In this document: positions 14,874 through 21,979 of the stretch, one piece after another
How positions within the stretch are numbered: the first letter of the stretch is position 1
Layout of the letters: each line of letters begins with the position of its first letter
Source: JBOGEN01 sp050743265
GTDB taxonomy: Bacteria; Actinomycetota; Actinomycetes; JBOGEN01
DNA: 34,063 nt
Assembly (NCBI GenBank): GCA_050743265.1
Contig: JBOGEN010000056.1
Coordinates: 1-34,063 of the forward strand
Direction: 5' to 3'
Program-made: the position numbers and the translations under genes
The notes under the pieces: generated by a model
The model's input: the letters and a program-made list of their open reading frames with translations, nothing else
Told to the model about the DNA's origin: nothing
Databases searched by the model: none

Positions 14874-16259
14874 TCAGCCGCCCGTCGTCCCGCCCGAGGC
14901 CGGTGCGGTGAGCGAGACGGTGGACGGCACCGTGGCGGGGGCGGCGGTGGTCGGCGTCTGCGGGACGAGCAGGACGAGCAGCCCGCCGACCATGGCGAGC
15001 ACGGCGAACACGAGGAAGTTCCAGACGAAGCCGAGGCTGGACCCGAGGATCAGCCCGCCGATCATCGGTCCGAGGATGGCCCCCAGCCGGCCGACGCCCA
15101 GGGCCCAGCCGAGCCCCGTCGCGCGGGCGGCCGACGGGTACACCTTCGCCGTGTACGCGTTGACGAGGATCGTCGTGCCGATCGTCCCGAGCCCGGCTAC
15201 GGCGACCAGGGCGTACAGCGCCGCCGTGGGCAGCCGGACCGCGAGCAGGGCGATGCACGCCGCGGCCACGAGGAACGCGGCGGCGGTCACGGGCTTGGAG
15301 CCGATCCGGTCCGCGGCGGCACCGGCCAGCGGGGTGCCGATGATCGCGCCGAGGTTCAGGGCGAGCAGGAAGAGGATCGCCGACCCCAGCGGGTAGCCCG
15401 CCTCGCGCATGATCTGCGGGAGCCAGGTGTTGAACCCGTACACCAGCAGCAGCCCCAGGAACGTGGCGCCCCAGAACAGGACGGTGGCGCGCACGTACCC
15501 GGCCGAGAAGAGCACGCGGAGGCCGCGCGTTCCCGCCTTGTCACCCGTGTCCTCGGGGGTCGCGGCGGCGTCGGCGGCGTACTGCTCGAGGTCGAGCCCG
15601 AACCGTGCGGCCGTCGCGCGGGCCTCCTCCGTCCGGCCGCGGGCCAGCAGGAACCCGGGCGACTCCGGCAGCAGCTTCCACGCCAGCGGGACGACGGTCA
15701 CGAGCGGGACGAGGCCGCCGGCGAGGAAGAAGGCGCGGAACCCGACGTCGGCGAGCAGCGCCGCCGTGACCAGCGCGGCGATGATGCCGCCGACCGAGTA
15801 CCCGGAGAACATCACCGAGTTCGCGAGCATCCGCCGCCCGGGCGGGGCGAACTCGATGGTGAGCGCGATCGCGGTCGGCACCACGCCGCCGAGCCCGAGC
15901 CCGGCCACGAACCGCAGCGCGCCGAAGACCTCCGCCGACGGGGCCATCGCGCACCCGACCATCGCCAGCGAGAACCACGTCGTGCACACGAGCATGATCC
16001 GCCGCCGACCCACGACGTCGGTCACCGTCCCGACGACGAGGGCGCCGATGAGCATGCCGATCAGGGCGTACGACCCGATCGCGCCGGCCTGGACCTCGCT
16101 GACCCCCCAGGGGGCGTACTCGAGGATGGCGGGCAGCGTCGTCCCGTAGACGATGAGGTCGTACCCGTCCACCACGATCGTCACGGCGCAGAGCGCGAAG
16201 ACGAGCAGCCCGGGGCGCAGCGAGCTGGACGAGCGTACGGGCGATCCTGAGCCGGTCAC
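14874..16259 (-). CDS. MFS transporter, aromatic acid:H+ symporter (AAHS-like)
   Basis: A 461-residue MFS protein with twelve predicted TM segments. TM1 carries VTIVVDGYDLIVYGTTLP, the D-G-Y-D signature of aromatic acid:H+ symporters such as PcaK and BenK. The TM2-3 loop has GTVTDVVGRRR (motif A), and the central cytoplasmic loop follows LLPESPGFLLARGRTEEA, a segment shared with PcaK-type carriers. The start is ambiguous: GTG at 16259 has GGAGG 11 bases upstream, GTG at 16268 lies too close to it, and a further GTG at 16340 would add 27 hydrophilic residues. Uptake of anthranilate or a related acid is the natural guess from context. It is convergent with the kinase gene. Confidence 0.88.
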   Translation of the reverse strand: MTGSGSPVRSSSSLRPGLLVFALCAVTIVVDGYDLIVYGTTLPAILEYAPWGVSEVQAGAIGSYALIGMLIGALVVGTVTDVVGRRRIMLVCTTWFSLAMVGCAMAPSAEVFGALRFVAGLGLGGVVPTAIALTIEFAPPGRRMLANSVMFSGYSVGGIIAALVTAALLADVGFRAFFLAGGLVPLVTVVPLAWKLLPESPGFLLARGRTEEARATAARFGLDLEQYAADAAATPEDTGDKAGTRGLRVLFSAGYVRATVLFWGATFLGLLLVYGFNTWLPQIMREAGYPLGSAILFLLALNLGAIIGTPLAGAAADRIGSKPVTAAAFLVAAACIALLAVRLPTAALYALVAVAGLGTIGTTILVNAYTAKVYPSAARATGLGWALGVGRLGAILGPMIGGLILGSSLGFVWNFLVFAVLAMVGGLLVLLVPQTPTTAAPATVPSTVSLTAPASGGTTGG

Positions 16260-16341
16260 GGCAACCACGTCCTCCAGTGGGGCGGCCCCTGCCGCCCGAA
16301 TGCCCGGAATGTTACGTCTGTCACGCTCTGGTGTCGCCACC

Positions 16342-16347
16342 TAGACT
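16342..16347 (+). promoter_or_regulatory. -10 element of a leaderless PPOX gene
   Basis: TAGACT matches TANNNT and is followed by exactly six bases and the ATG, so transcription would begin at or next to the start codon. No strong -35 was recognised. Confidence 0.55.
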
Positions 16348-16353
16348 GCGGCG

Positions 16354-16827
16354 ATGCCCCGCCGGACCGCTACGAACACGCAGGTCGATCTCTGCGGGCT
16401 GCTGGACTTCTGCCGCTCCCGCCACCACGGCCTGCTGATCACCCGACGTCGCGACGGAGGGCCGCAGGCTTCCCCGGTGTCGTGCGGGGTCGACCCGGAA
16501 GGGCGCCTCGTGGTGTCCACGTACCCGGAGCGGGCCAAGACGCGCAACGCACGCCGCGACCCGCAGGCGAGCCTCGTCGTGCTCTCCGACGACTGGGACG
16601 GCCCGTGGGTGCAGGTCGACGGCACGGCCGAGGTCATCAACGCGACCGAGGACGTCGAGCCGCTCGTCGAGTACTTCCGCAGCATCTCCGGCGAGCACCC
16701 CGACTGGGGCGAGTACCGCGAGGCCATGCTGCGCCAGGGAAAGTCGGTGCTGCGACTGACGCCGGAGCGCTGGGGTCCGGTCGCGACGGGCGGGTTCCCC
16801 GCACGGCTGGTCGACCAGGACGGCTGA
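16354..16827 (+). CDS. PPOX-class, probably F420-dependent, oxidoreductase
   Basis: A 157-residue split-barrel flavin/deazaflavin protein. The pattern LLDFCRSRHHGLLITRRRDGGPQASPVSCGVDPEGRLVVSTYPERAKTRNARRDPQASLVVL is that of the PPOX-class F420-dependent family, and WVQVDGTAEV plus the C-terminal SVLRLTPERWGPVATGGFP strand complete the fold. The basic patches around R33-R35 and K53-R57 fit binding of the acidic F420 tail. The family reduces diverse enones or biliverdin. No link to the surrounding pathway is visible beyond position. The start is set by the -10-to-ATG spacing. Its stop is only three bases from the end of the convergent thioesterase gene. Confidence 0.8.
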   Translation: MPRRTATNTQVDLCGLLDFCRSRHHGLLITRRRDGGPQASPVSCGVDPEGRLVVSTYPERAKTRNARRDPQASLVVLSDDWDGPWVQVDGTAEVINATEDVEPLVEYFRSISGEHPDWGEYREAMLRQGKSVLRLTPERWGPVATGGFPARLVDQDG

Positions 16828-16830
16828 GCG

Positions 16831-17271
16831 TCAGCCGATCAGCTCCGGCCGCTGCGGGCCCGACTCGAGCAGGGCGGCGCGGACGTCGTCGGGCCAGGGG
16901 GCGGATCCCTCGGACGGGGACGCGGCGTGCACGGCGACCATCACCCCGCGGGCGGCGGTCGTGCCGTCCCGGCGTACCTCGAAGGCGAACCGGACGGAGG
17001 ACCGGCCGACCTCCGCGACGTCGAGCCCGACCTCGATGCGGTCGTCGAACCAGAGCCGGTCGAGGTAGTCGACCTCGTAGTGCACCCGCGGCAGCCGTCC
17101 GAACAGGCGCAGCCCGAGCCGCTGCTGCAGGACGGCCTCCGCCTCCTCCACCCAGCGGATGACCGCGCTGTGGTGGAAGTGCCCGCTGGCATCCGTCTCG
17201 GCCCAGGCCACGCGGCGTTCTATGACGACGCCGGCGGGGGACGCGGCACCCCCGCTCTGCGCGGTGCTCAT
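16831..17271 (-). CDS. Hotdog acyl-CoA thioesterase (4HBT family)
   Basis: A 146-residue hotdog thioesterase. RRVAWAETDASGHFHHSAVIRWVEEAE contains the 4-hydroxybenzoyl-CoA thioesterase-type catalytic Asp (D27) and the long hotdog helix, followed by VHYEVDYLDRLWFDDRIEVGL and SVRFAFEVRRDGTTAARGVMVAVH. The ATG overlaps the stop of the 2-aminobenzoate-CoA ligase gene (ATGA), so the two are translationally coupled. A thioesterase gene also accompanies the Azoarcus aminobenzoate cluster, where the enzyme is thought to release CoA from stalled or dead-end thioesters; the same role is inferred here. Its exact substrate is not shown. Confidence 0.88.
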   Translation of the reverse strand: MSTAQSGGAASPAGVVIERRVAWAETDASGHFHHSAVIRWVEEAEAVLQQRLGLRLFGRLPRVHYEVDYLDRLWFDDRIEVGLDVAEVGRSSVRFAFEVRRDGTTAARGVMVAVHAASPSEGSAPWPDDVRAALLESGPQRPELIG

Positions 17272-18908
17272 GCGCCGGTCTTCTCCGCCGCCGCCTTCTT
17301 CTCGCGCTCCCGCAGGACGAACCGCTGCAGCTTGCCGGTCGCCGTGCGCGGCAGCGACTCGACGAACTCGACACGGCGCGGGTACTTGTACGGCGCGATC
17401 TGCGCCTTGGTGAAGTCCTGCAGCTCGCGGACCTTGGCGTCGTCCCCGAGGGCGCCCTCGGTGAGTACGACGAACGCCTTGATCACGGTGCCGCGGTCGG
17501 GGTCGGGCGCGCCGATGACCGCGCACTCGAGTACCTCGGGGTGGGCCATCAGCGCGGCCTCGACCTCCGGCCCGGCGATGTTGTACCCGGACGCGATGAT
17601 CATGTCGTCGCTGCGCGCCTGGTACCAGAAGTAGCCGGCCTCGTCACGCAGGTACGTGTCGCCGGTGATGTTCCAGCCGTCCTGGACGTACACGGCCTGC
17701 CGCGGGTCGGCGAGGTAGCGGCAGCCGGTGGGCCCGCGGACGGCGAGGCGCCCGATCTCCCCGTCCGGTACCGGGGCGCCCCGCCCGTCCACCACGCGGG
17801 CCTCGTACCCCGGGACAGGCAGGCCCGTCGAGCCGGGACGGATCGCGTCGCCGGACGAGCCGATGAAGATGTGCAGCATCTCGGTGGACCCGATGCCGTC
17901 GATGATGCGGACGCCCGTGGCGTCGTGGAACGCCTCCCAGGTCGCCAGGGGCAGCGTCTCCCCGGCCGAGACGCACTGCCGCAGCGACGACACGTCGCGC
18001 CCCTTCAGGTGCCCGAGCATCGCCCGGTACATCGTCGGTGCGGTGGACAGGACGCTGATGCGGTGCCGCTCGATCGCGTCGACGAGGCCCTCCGGGGTGG
18101 CCTTCTCCATGAGGAACGTGGACGCGCCCGCGTGCAGCGGGAACACCACGAGCGAGCCCAGCCCGAACGTGAACGCGAACGGCGGCGTACCGGAGAAGAC
18201 GTCGTCCGGGGTGGGCGCAAGGACGTGCTTGCTGAACGTGTCCCCGATCGCGAGGACGTCGCGGTGCAGGTGCATGGTGGCCTTGGGGCGGCCGGTCGTC
18301 CCGGAGGTGAACGCGAGCAGCGCCACGTCGTCCGCGGCCGTCGGGCACGCGGTGAACGTCTCGGACTTGCCTGCCATCAGCTGCGCGAGGTCGTCCGGGC
18401 CGCTCCCGCCGTACGGGACCACCGGCGCGCCGGCCAGGTCGGCCGCGAGCAGGTCGTCGGTGAAGCGGTGGTCGCACAGCGAGAGGCCGACGCGCGCGAT
18501 CTCACCGATGGTCGAGATCTCGCGCGCGCGCAGGAGCGGCATGGTCGTCACCGCCACGCCTCCCGCCTTGAGTACGCCGGCCCAGCAGGCGAGCAGCCAC
18601 GCCGCGTTCGGCCCCCGCAGAAGCACCCGGTTGCCGGGCACGATCTCGAAGTCCTCGACGAGCACCTGCGCGATGCGGTTGGACCAGGTGACGAGGTCCC
18701 CGTACGTGAACGTCTCGTGCTCGGTGACGACGCACGGCCGGTCCGCCCCGTGCACGGCGGCGCGGTCGTCGAGCAGCGAGGCGGCGCAGTTCAGCCGGTC
18801 GGGGTACGCGAGCTCGGGCAGCGCGAAGGTCAGCCCGGGCCACTGGTCGGCGGGTGGCAGGTGGTCGCGCGTGAACGTGTCCAGGTGCGCGGACGGCGAG
18901 AGCTGCAT
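17268..18908 (-). CDS. abmG: 2-aminobenzoate-CoA ligase (AMP-forming)
   Basis: A 546-residue ANL-superfamily ligase in the benzoate/aminobenzoate-CoA branch. Visible motifs are AFTSGTTGRPKATMHLH (P-loop, about 199-215), PPFAFTFGLG, DGIGSTEMLHIF, TGDTYLRDEAGYFWYQARSDDMI and the catalytic lysine K526 in PRTATGKLQRF. The N-terminus SAHLDTFTRDHLPPADQWPGLTFALPELAYPDRLNCA is the pattern I associate with 2-aminobenzoate-CoA ligases. The reaction is anthranilate + ATP + CoA to 2-aminobenzoyl-CoA + AMP + PPi. The ATG has GAGG about ten bases upstream. It is coupled to a thioesterase and has its own promoter. Benzoate or salicylate as substrate cannot be excluded, but the bifunctional monooxygenase/reductase 5 kb away favours anthranilate. 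Confidence 0.88.
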   Translation of the reverse strand: MQLSPSAHLDTFTRDHLPPADQWPGLTFALPELAYPDRLNCAASLLDDRAAVHGADRPCVVTEHETFTYGDLVTWSNRIAQVLVEDFEIVPGNRVLLRGPNAAWLLACWAGVLKAGGVAVTTMPLLRAREISTIGEIARVGLSLCDHRFTDDLLAADLAGAPVVPYGGSGPDDLAQLMAGKSETFTACPTAADDVALLAFTSGTTGRPKATMHLHRDVLAIGDTFSKHVLAPTPDDVFSGTPPFAFTFGLGSLVVFPLHAGASTFLMEKATPEGLVDAIERHRISVLSTAPTMYRAMLGHLKGRDVSSLRQCVSAGETLPLATWEAFHDATGVRIIDGIGSTEMLHIFIGSSGDAIRPGSTGLPVPGYEARVVDGRGAPVPDGEIGRLAVRGPTGCRYLADPRQAVYVQDGWNITGDTYLRDEAGYFWYQARSDDMIIASGYNIAGPEVEAALMAHPEVLECAVIGAPDPDRGTVIKAFVVLTEGALGDDAKVRELQDFTKAQIAPYKYPRRVEFVESLPRTATGKLQRFVLREREKKAAAEKTGA

Positions 18909-18978
18909 TGGGTACGGACCTCACTCGCGGCGGCCGGTCGCGCGGGACCGGACCCCGGGATCGCCGGGGATGCCCGTC

Positions 18979-19013
18979 AGTATTTCCCTCTCGTGACGGC
19001 AGTCAAGAGAACG
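18979..19013 (-). promoter_or_regulatory. Promoter and shared upstream element of the CoA ligase gene
   Basis: On the minus strand TTGACT (19006-19001) and AATACT (18984-18979) are 16 bases apart, giving a leader of about 65 bases. The -35 lies within CGTTCTCTTGAC (19013-19002), identical to the element before the NDP-forming acyl-CoA ligase. The spacer overlaps an 18-base element (18985-19002) that recurs, with two mismatches, just upstream of the thiolase gene. Confidence 0.55.
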
Positions 19014-19045
19014 CCGGCCGCGCTCGGGGTCCATGGACTGCGCGC

Positions 19046-19852
19046 TCAGACCAGGCCGTCGAGCGCCCGCATGAGGTCGTCGGCCAGCTCCGGTCGGCAG
19101 ACCACCAGGTCGGGCAGCCACGGGTCCGGGCCGTTGTAGACGAGTGGAGACCCGTCGGCACGGGACGTGTAGAGGCCGGCCCCGGCGGCGACCGCGACCG
19201 GTGCGGCCGAGTCCCACTCGTACTGCCCGCCGGTGTGCACGTACGCGTCGACGGTGCCCAGCACGACGGCGGACACCTTGAACCCGGCGGAGCCGAGCGG
19301 AACCGTGGTCACGTCCAGCCGAGCGGAGAGCTCGTCGAGGAACGCGGGCGGACGCGTCCGGCTCACCGCGAGACGCAGCGGGCCTGCCGGACGGGCCGGG
19401 ACGGGTGGCGGTGCGTCGGCGGTGAGGACCTCGTCGCGCCCGGGCAGCGCGACGGCTCCGGCCGTGAGACGGTCCCCTGCCCACAGGGCGACGTGCACGG
19501 CCCAGTCCTCGCGGGGCGGCTCGCCGTATTCGCGCGTGCCGTCGAGCGGGTCGACGATCCACACCCGGGACGCTGCCCGGCGTGCCTCGGGGGCGTCCGG
19601 GCTCTCCTCGGAGAGGACGGCGTCGTCGGGCCGTGCCCGGGCCAACGCGTCCAGCAGGTAGCGGTTGGAGGCCTTGTCCGCGGCGGGGCGCAGCGCCTTC
19701 GGGTCGTCGGTCGCCCCCGGCTCGGAGCGCAGCCGCAGCAGCAGCGCACCCGCGCCCCGGGCCAGCGTGCGCGCCAGGGTCGCATCGTCGGTGCCGGCGT
19801 CGACAGGCGCCCGGACGGCTTCCTCGGTCAGGCGCGCGGCGCGCTCGTGCAC
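19046..19852 (-). CDS. cysQ: Inositol monophosphatase-family 3'(2'),5'-bisphosphate nucleotidase (CysQ-like)
   Basis: A 268-residue member of the Mg2+-dependent, Li+-sensitive phosphatase family. Metal ligands are seen in ADKASN (D59), LSEES (E82/E83), WIVDPLDGTREY (D101, D104) and GGQYEWDSAAPVAVA near the C-terminus. The order and spacing match CysQ, which dephosphorylates 3'-phosphoadenosine 5'-phosphate or its sulfated form in sulfur assimilation; inositol monophosphatase is the alternative. The GTG start has GAGG a few bases upstream. It begins 38 bases after the alpha/beta hydrolase stop on the same strand and may be read from the SDR-RidA-hydrolase message. No functional link to the catabolic genes is evident. 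Confidence 0.85.
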   Translation of the reverse strand: MHERAARLTEEAVRAPVDAGTDDATLARTLARGAGALLLRLRSEPGATDDPKALRPAADKASNRYLLDALARARPDDAVLSEESPDAPEARRAASRVWIVDPLDGTREYGEPPREDWAVHVALWAGDRLTAGAVALPGRDEVLTADAPPPVPARPAGPLRLAVSRTRPPAFLDELSARLDVTTVPLGSAGFKVSAVVLGTVDAYVHTGGQYEWDSAAPVAVAAGAGLYTSRADGSPLVYNGPDPWLPDLVVCRPELADDLMRALDGLV

Positions 19853-19890
19853 GGGGTCCTCGCAGACGTGGGGGGCGGGTCACCCCGAGC

Positions 19891-20742
19891 CTACGGGCCC
19901 CTCACGAGGACGGTTCCCACAGCGTCGAGCACCCGGGGCCAGGCCGAGGAGTGCGGGTCGATCAGCGCGAAGTGCTCGACCCCCTCGACGGTGACGAGCT
20001 CCACGTCGTCGCCTGCGCGGGTGGCTCGGGTGTGGAAGTCGCGGCTCACCTGCAGCGGGACGCGGTCGTCCTCGGTGCCGTGGACGAGAACCAGACGGGT
20101 CCCCAGCGGCAGCAGCGAGGACGGGCTCGCCGCCGCCACCCGGCCGGGCACGCGGGCAGCGGGACCGCCGAGCAGGTCGTCCACCGCGGCGTCCCCGAGC
20201 CCGAGCGCGCTCGCCTGCGCGAGGTCGCACACCCCGGCCAGTGCGACCACACCCGCGACGGGCAGCGGCTCCGTACGGTGCCAGGGCGAGGTCGTGGCGA
20301 GCCGGTGCCGCCCGGCCGCCCAGAGCGCGAGGTGCGCGCCGGCCGAGTGGCCCAGCAGCACGATCCGCGTGGTGTCCACGGCCTCGGGAGCCGCTGCGGC
20401 GACCAGGTCGGGCACCGCGTCCACGGCGATGGCGACGTCGTCGAACGTGCCGGGCCAGCCACCGCCGTCCTGGCCCACCCGGTGGTACTCGACCGAGGCC
20501 ACCGCGTACCCGCGACCGGCGAGGTCCTGGCACATCGGCCGGGTGTGCGTGCGGTCGTAGGCCACCCGCCAGAAGCCCCCGTGCAGGACGAGCACGAGCG
20601 GGGCCGGCAGGCGCCAGCCGGCCTGCGGCAGCCACACATCCGCGACCTGCTCGTCCTCAGGGCCGTACCGGACCACCAGCTCGGGCGGAGGCGCCGGCCG
20701 GGTGAGGACCTCGCGGGGGTCGTGCCCGGGGTACGCGTTCAC
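19891..20742 (-). CDS. Alpha/beta hydrolase, kynurenine formamidase/esterase-like
   Basis: A 283-residue alpha/beta hydrolase of the HGG (hormone-sensitive lipase-like) type. The oxyanion motif is VLVLHGGFWRVAYDRTHTRP, the nucleophile elbow is LLGHSAGAHLALWAAG, and a later VLVHGTEDDRVPL and VEGVEHFALIDP supply the acid and histidine. HGGxW together with GHSAGAHL is also characteristic of alpha/beta-fold kynurenine formamidases. The GTG start overlaps the RidA stop (GTGA), so it is translationally coupled and shares that operon. It could hydrolyse an amide, enol ester or lactone intermediate of anthranilate catabolism, or N-formylkynurenine; neither is proven. No signal peptide is seen. Confidence 0.82.
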   Translation of the reverse strand: MNAYPGHDPREVLTRPAPPPELVVRYGPEDEQVADVWLPQAGWRLPAPLVLVLHGGFWRVAYDRTHTRPMCQDLAGRGYAVASVEYHRVGQDGGGWPGTFDDVAIAVDAVPDLVAAAAPEAVDTTRIVLLGHSAGAHLALWAAGRHRLATTSPWHRTEPLPVAGVVALAGVCDLAQASALGLGDAAVDDLLGGPAARVPGRVAAASPSSLLPLGTRLVLVHGTEDDRVPLQVSRDFHTRATRAGDDVELVTVEGVEHFALIDPHSSAWPRVLDAVGTVLVRGP

Positions 20743-21137
20743 GGGACGACCGCGATGCCCTCGAGCTCGACCAGGGCCTCGGTGTCCCACAGGCGGACGA
20801 TCCCGACGAGGGCGGTGGCGGGGAAGTCGCGCCCGGCCATCGTCCGCCACACGTCGCCGATCTCGGAGGCGTGCTCGCGGTAGTCCTCCGGGTCCACCGC
20901 GTAGATCGTGAGCTTGGCCAGGTGCTCCGGGCTGCCGTCCGCACCGCGCAGCGCGGTGAGCAGGTTGCCCAGGGCCTTCGCGAACTGGGCGACGACGCCG
21001 GTGCCCACGATCGCGCCTTCCGCGTCGGCGGCCGTCTGGCCGGCGAGGAACACCAGGCGCCCGCCGGTTGCGACGACGGCGTGGCTGAAGCCGCTCGGTC
21101 TGGCCAGCGAGGGAGGGTTCACGCGTTCCAGGGTCAC
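20739..21137 (-). CDS. RidA/YjgF-family protein lacking the catalytic arginine
   Basis: A 132-residue RidA-fold protein (RLVFLAGQTAADAEGAIVGTGVVAQFAKALGNLLTALRGADGSPEHLAKLTIYAVDPEDY, then VELEGIAVVP). Archetypal RidA has P-A-R-S with an arginine that holds the imine carboxylate; here the position reads FPATALVGI, so the arginine is absent while the downstream glutamate in ELEGIA is kept. It thus belongs to the arginine-less Rid subfamilies. It is coupled by GTGA overlaps both to the SDR before it and to the hydrolase after it. An attractive role is hydrolysis or protection of the enamine product of the monooxygenase/reductase, but without the arginine the standard RidA activity cannot be assumed. 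Confidence 0.85.
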   Translation of the reverse strand: MTLERVNPPSLARPSGFSHAVVATGGRLVFLAGQTAADAEGAIVGTGVVAQFAKALGNLLTALRGADGSPEHLAKLTIYAVDPEDYREHASEIGDVWRTMAGRDFPATALVGIVRLWDTEALVELEGIAVVP

Positions 21138-21892
21138 GACTGGACCGCCCCTCCGTCGACGTTGAGCCCCTGCCCGGTGACGGCACCGCTGCGCACGCAG
21201 TACAGCACCGCCTCCGCGACCTCCTCGGCGGTGACCAGGCGCCCGATGGGCTGCTTGGCCGCCAGGATGCCGCGCGCCTCCTCGTAGGAGCGCCCGGTAC
21301 GGCCCACGATCATCTCGACCGTGCCGTCGGTCATCGGCGTGTCCACGTACCCCGGGCAGACGGCGTTCACGGTCACCCCCTTCGTGGCCAGCTCGGCGGC
21401 TGCGCTGCGGACGAGCCCCAGCACCCCGTGCTTGGACGCGGTGTACGCCGCGATGTACGGCTCACCGTGCTTGGAGGCGACCGAGCCCAGGACGACCACC
21501 CGGCCGAACCCCTGCGCGACCATGCCAGGGATTGCCCGGCGGAGGAACCGGAACGGTGCAGTGAGGTTCAGGTCGAGCATCGCCTGCCACTGCTCGTCCG
21601 TGGTCCCGGCCACGGGGGCGGTGGCGCCCGCGCCGGCGTTCGCGACCAGCACGTCGACGGCCCCCCAGGCCCGCTCGACCTCGGCGTACGCCGACTCGAC
21701 GTGGGCCGGGTCCGTGGCGTCCCCGGGCAGCACGAGCGTGACCGCCTCACCGCAGGCCACCGCGGTCTCGGCGAGCTGGTCGGCGCTGCGGGCGGTGAGC
21801 GCCACCCGGTGGCCCTCACCGGCCAAACCGACCGCGACGGCCCGGCCGATGCCCCGGCCCGCTCCGGTCACAAGGCAGGAGAGCTGACGCAT
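21134..21892 (-). CDS. SDR family NAD(P)-dependent oxidoreductase
   Basis: A 252-residue classical SDR. The nucleotide loop is VTGAGRGIGRAVA (about 8-20), NAGAG follows, and the active site shows VLGSVASKHG (Ser), then YTASKHGVLGLVRSAAAEL (Tyr and Lys). The end reads VTGQGLNVDGGAVQS. R34 in ALTARSADQL hints at NADP(H), though this is weak. It is closest in style to 3-hydroxybutyrate/3-hydroxyacyl-CoA dehydrogenases. It heads the operon with RidA and the alpha/beta hydrolase (GTGA overlap to RidA) and is divergent from the thiolase gene. It may oxidise the 3-hydroxyacyl-CoA before thiolysis; the substrate is inferred. Confidence 0.87.
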   Translation of the reverse strand: MRQLSCLVTGAGRGIGRAVAVGLAGEGHRVALTARSADQLAETAVACGEAVTLVLPGDATDPAHVESAYAEVERAWGAVDVLVANAGAGATAPVAGTTDEQWQAMLDLNLTAPFRFLRRAIPGMVAQGFGRVVVLGSVASKHGEPYIAAYTASKHGVLGLVRSAAAELATKGVTVNAVCPGYVDTPMTDGTVEMIVGRTGRSYEEARGILAAKQPIGRLVTAEEVAEAVLYCVRSGAVTGQGLNVDGGAVQS

Positions 21893-21911
21893 GATGGACT
21901 CCCCGGGTGGT

Positions 21912-21923
21912 GTCGGCGCCGAC
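21912..21923. promoter_or_regulatory. Palindrome in the SDR-thiolase divergent region
   Basis: GTCGGC-GCCGAC is a perfect 12-base palindrome 20 bases upstream of the SDR start and 57 bases upstream of the thiolase start. It could be an operator for both operons, but short GC palindromes are common in DNA of this composition. Confidence 0.25.
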
Positions 21924-21958
21924 GTGGCTGCCCGCCCCGACCGTGTGCTGGTGCTGTT

Positions 21959-21976
21959 CTGCCGTCAGGATAGGGA
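21959..21976 (+). promoter_or_regulatory. Element shared with the CoA ligase promoter, overlapping the thiolase ribosome site
   Basis: CTGCCGTCAGGATAGGGA matches 16 of 18 bases of the element in the spacer of the ligase promoter in the same orientation relative to the gene. Its AGGGA end also serves as the thiolase ribosome site, four bases before the ATG. Confidence 0.3.
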
Positions 21977-21979
21977 GAC

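Noticed and set aside
14848..14877. Two copies of GTCGTCGCTCAG with an 18-base period as a CRISPR or iteron
   Set aside because: Only two copies, one inside a coding 3' end. It is more simply part of the intergenic/terminator sequence.
17541..19139. 532-codon plus-strand frame opposite the CoA ligase
   Set aside because: It is a mirror frame; the opposite strand has every ANL ligase motif.
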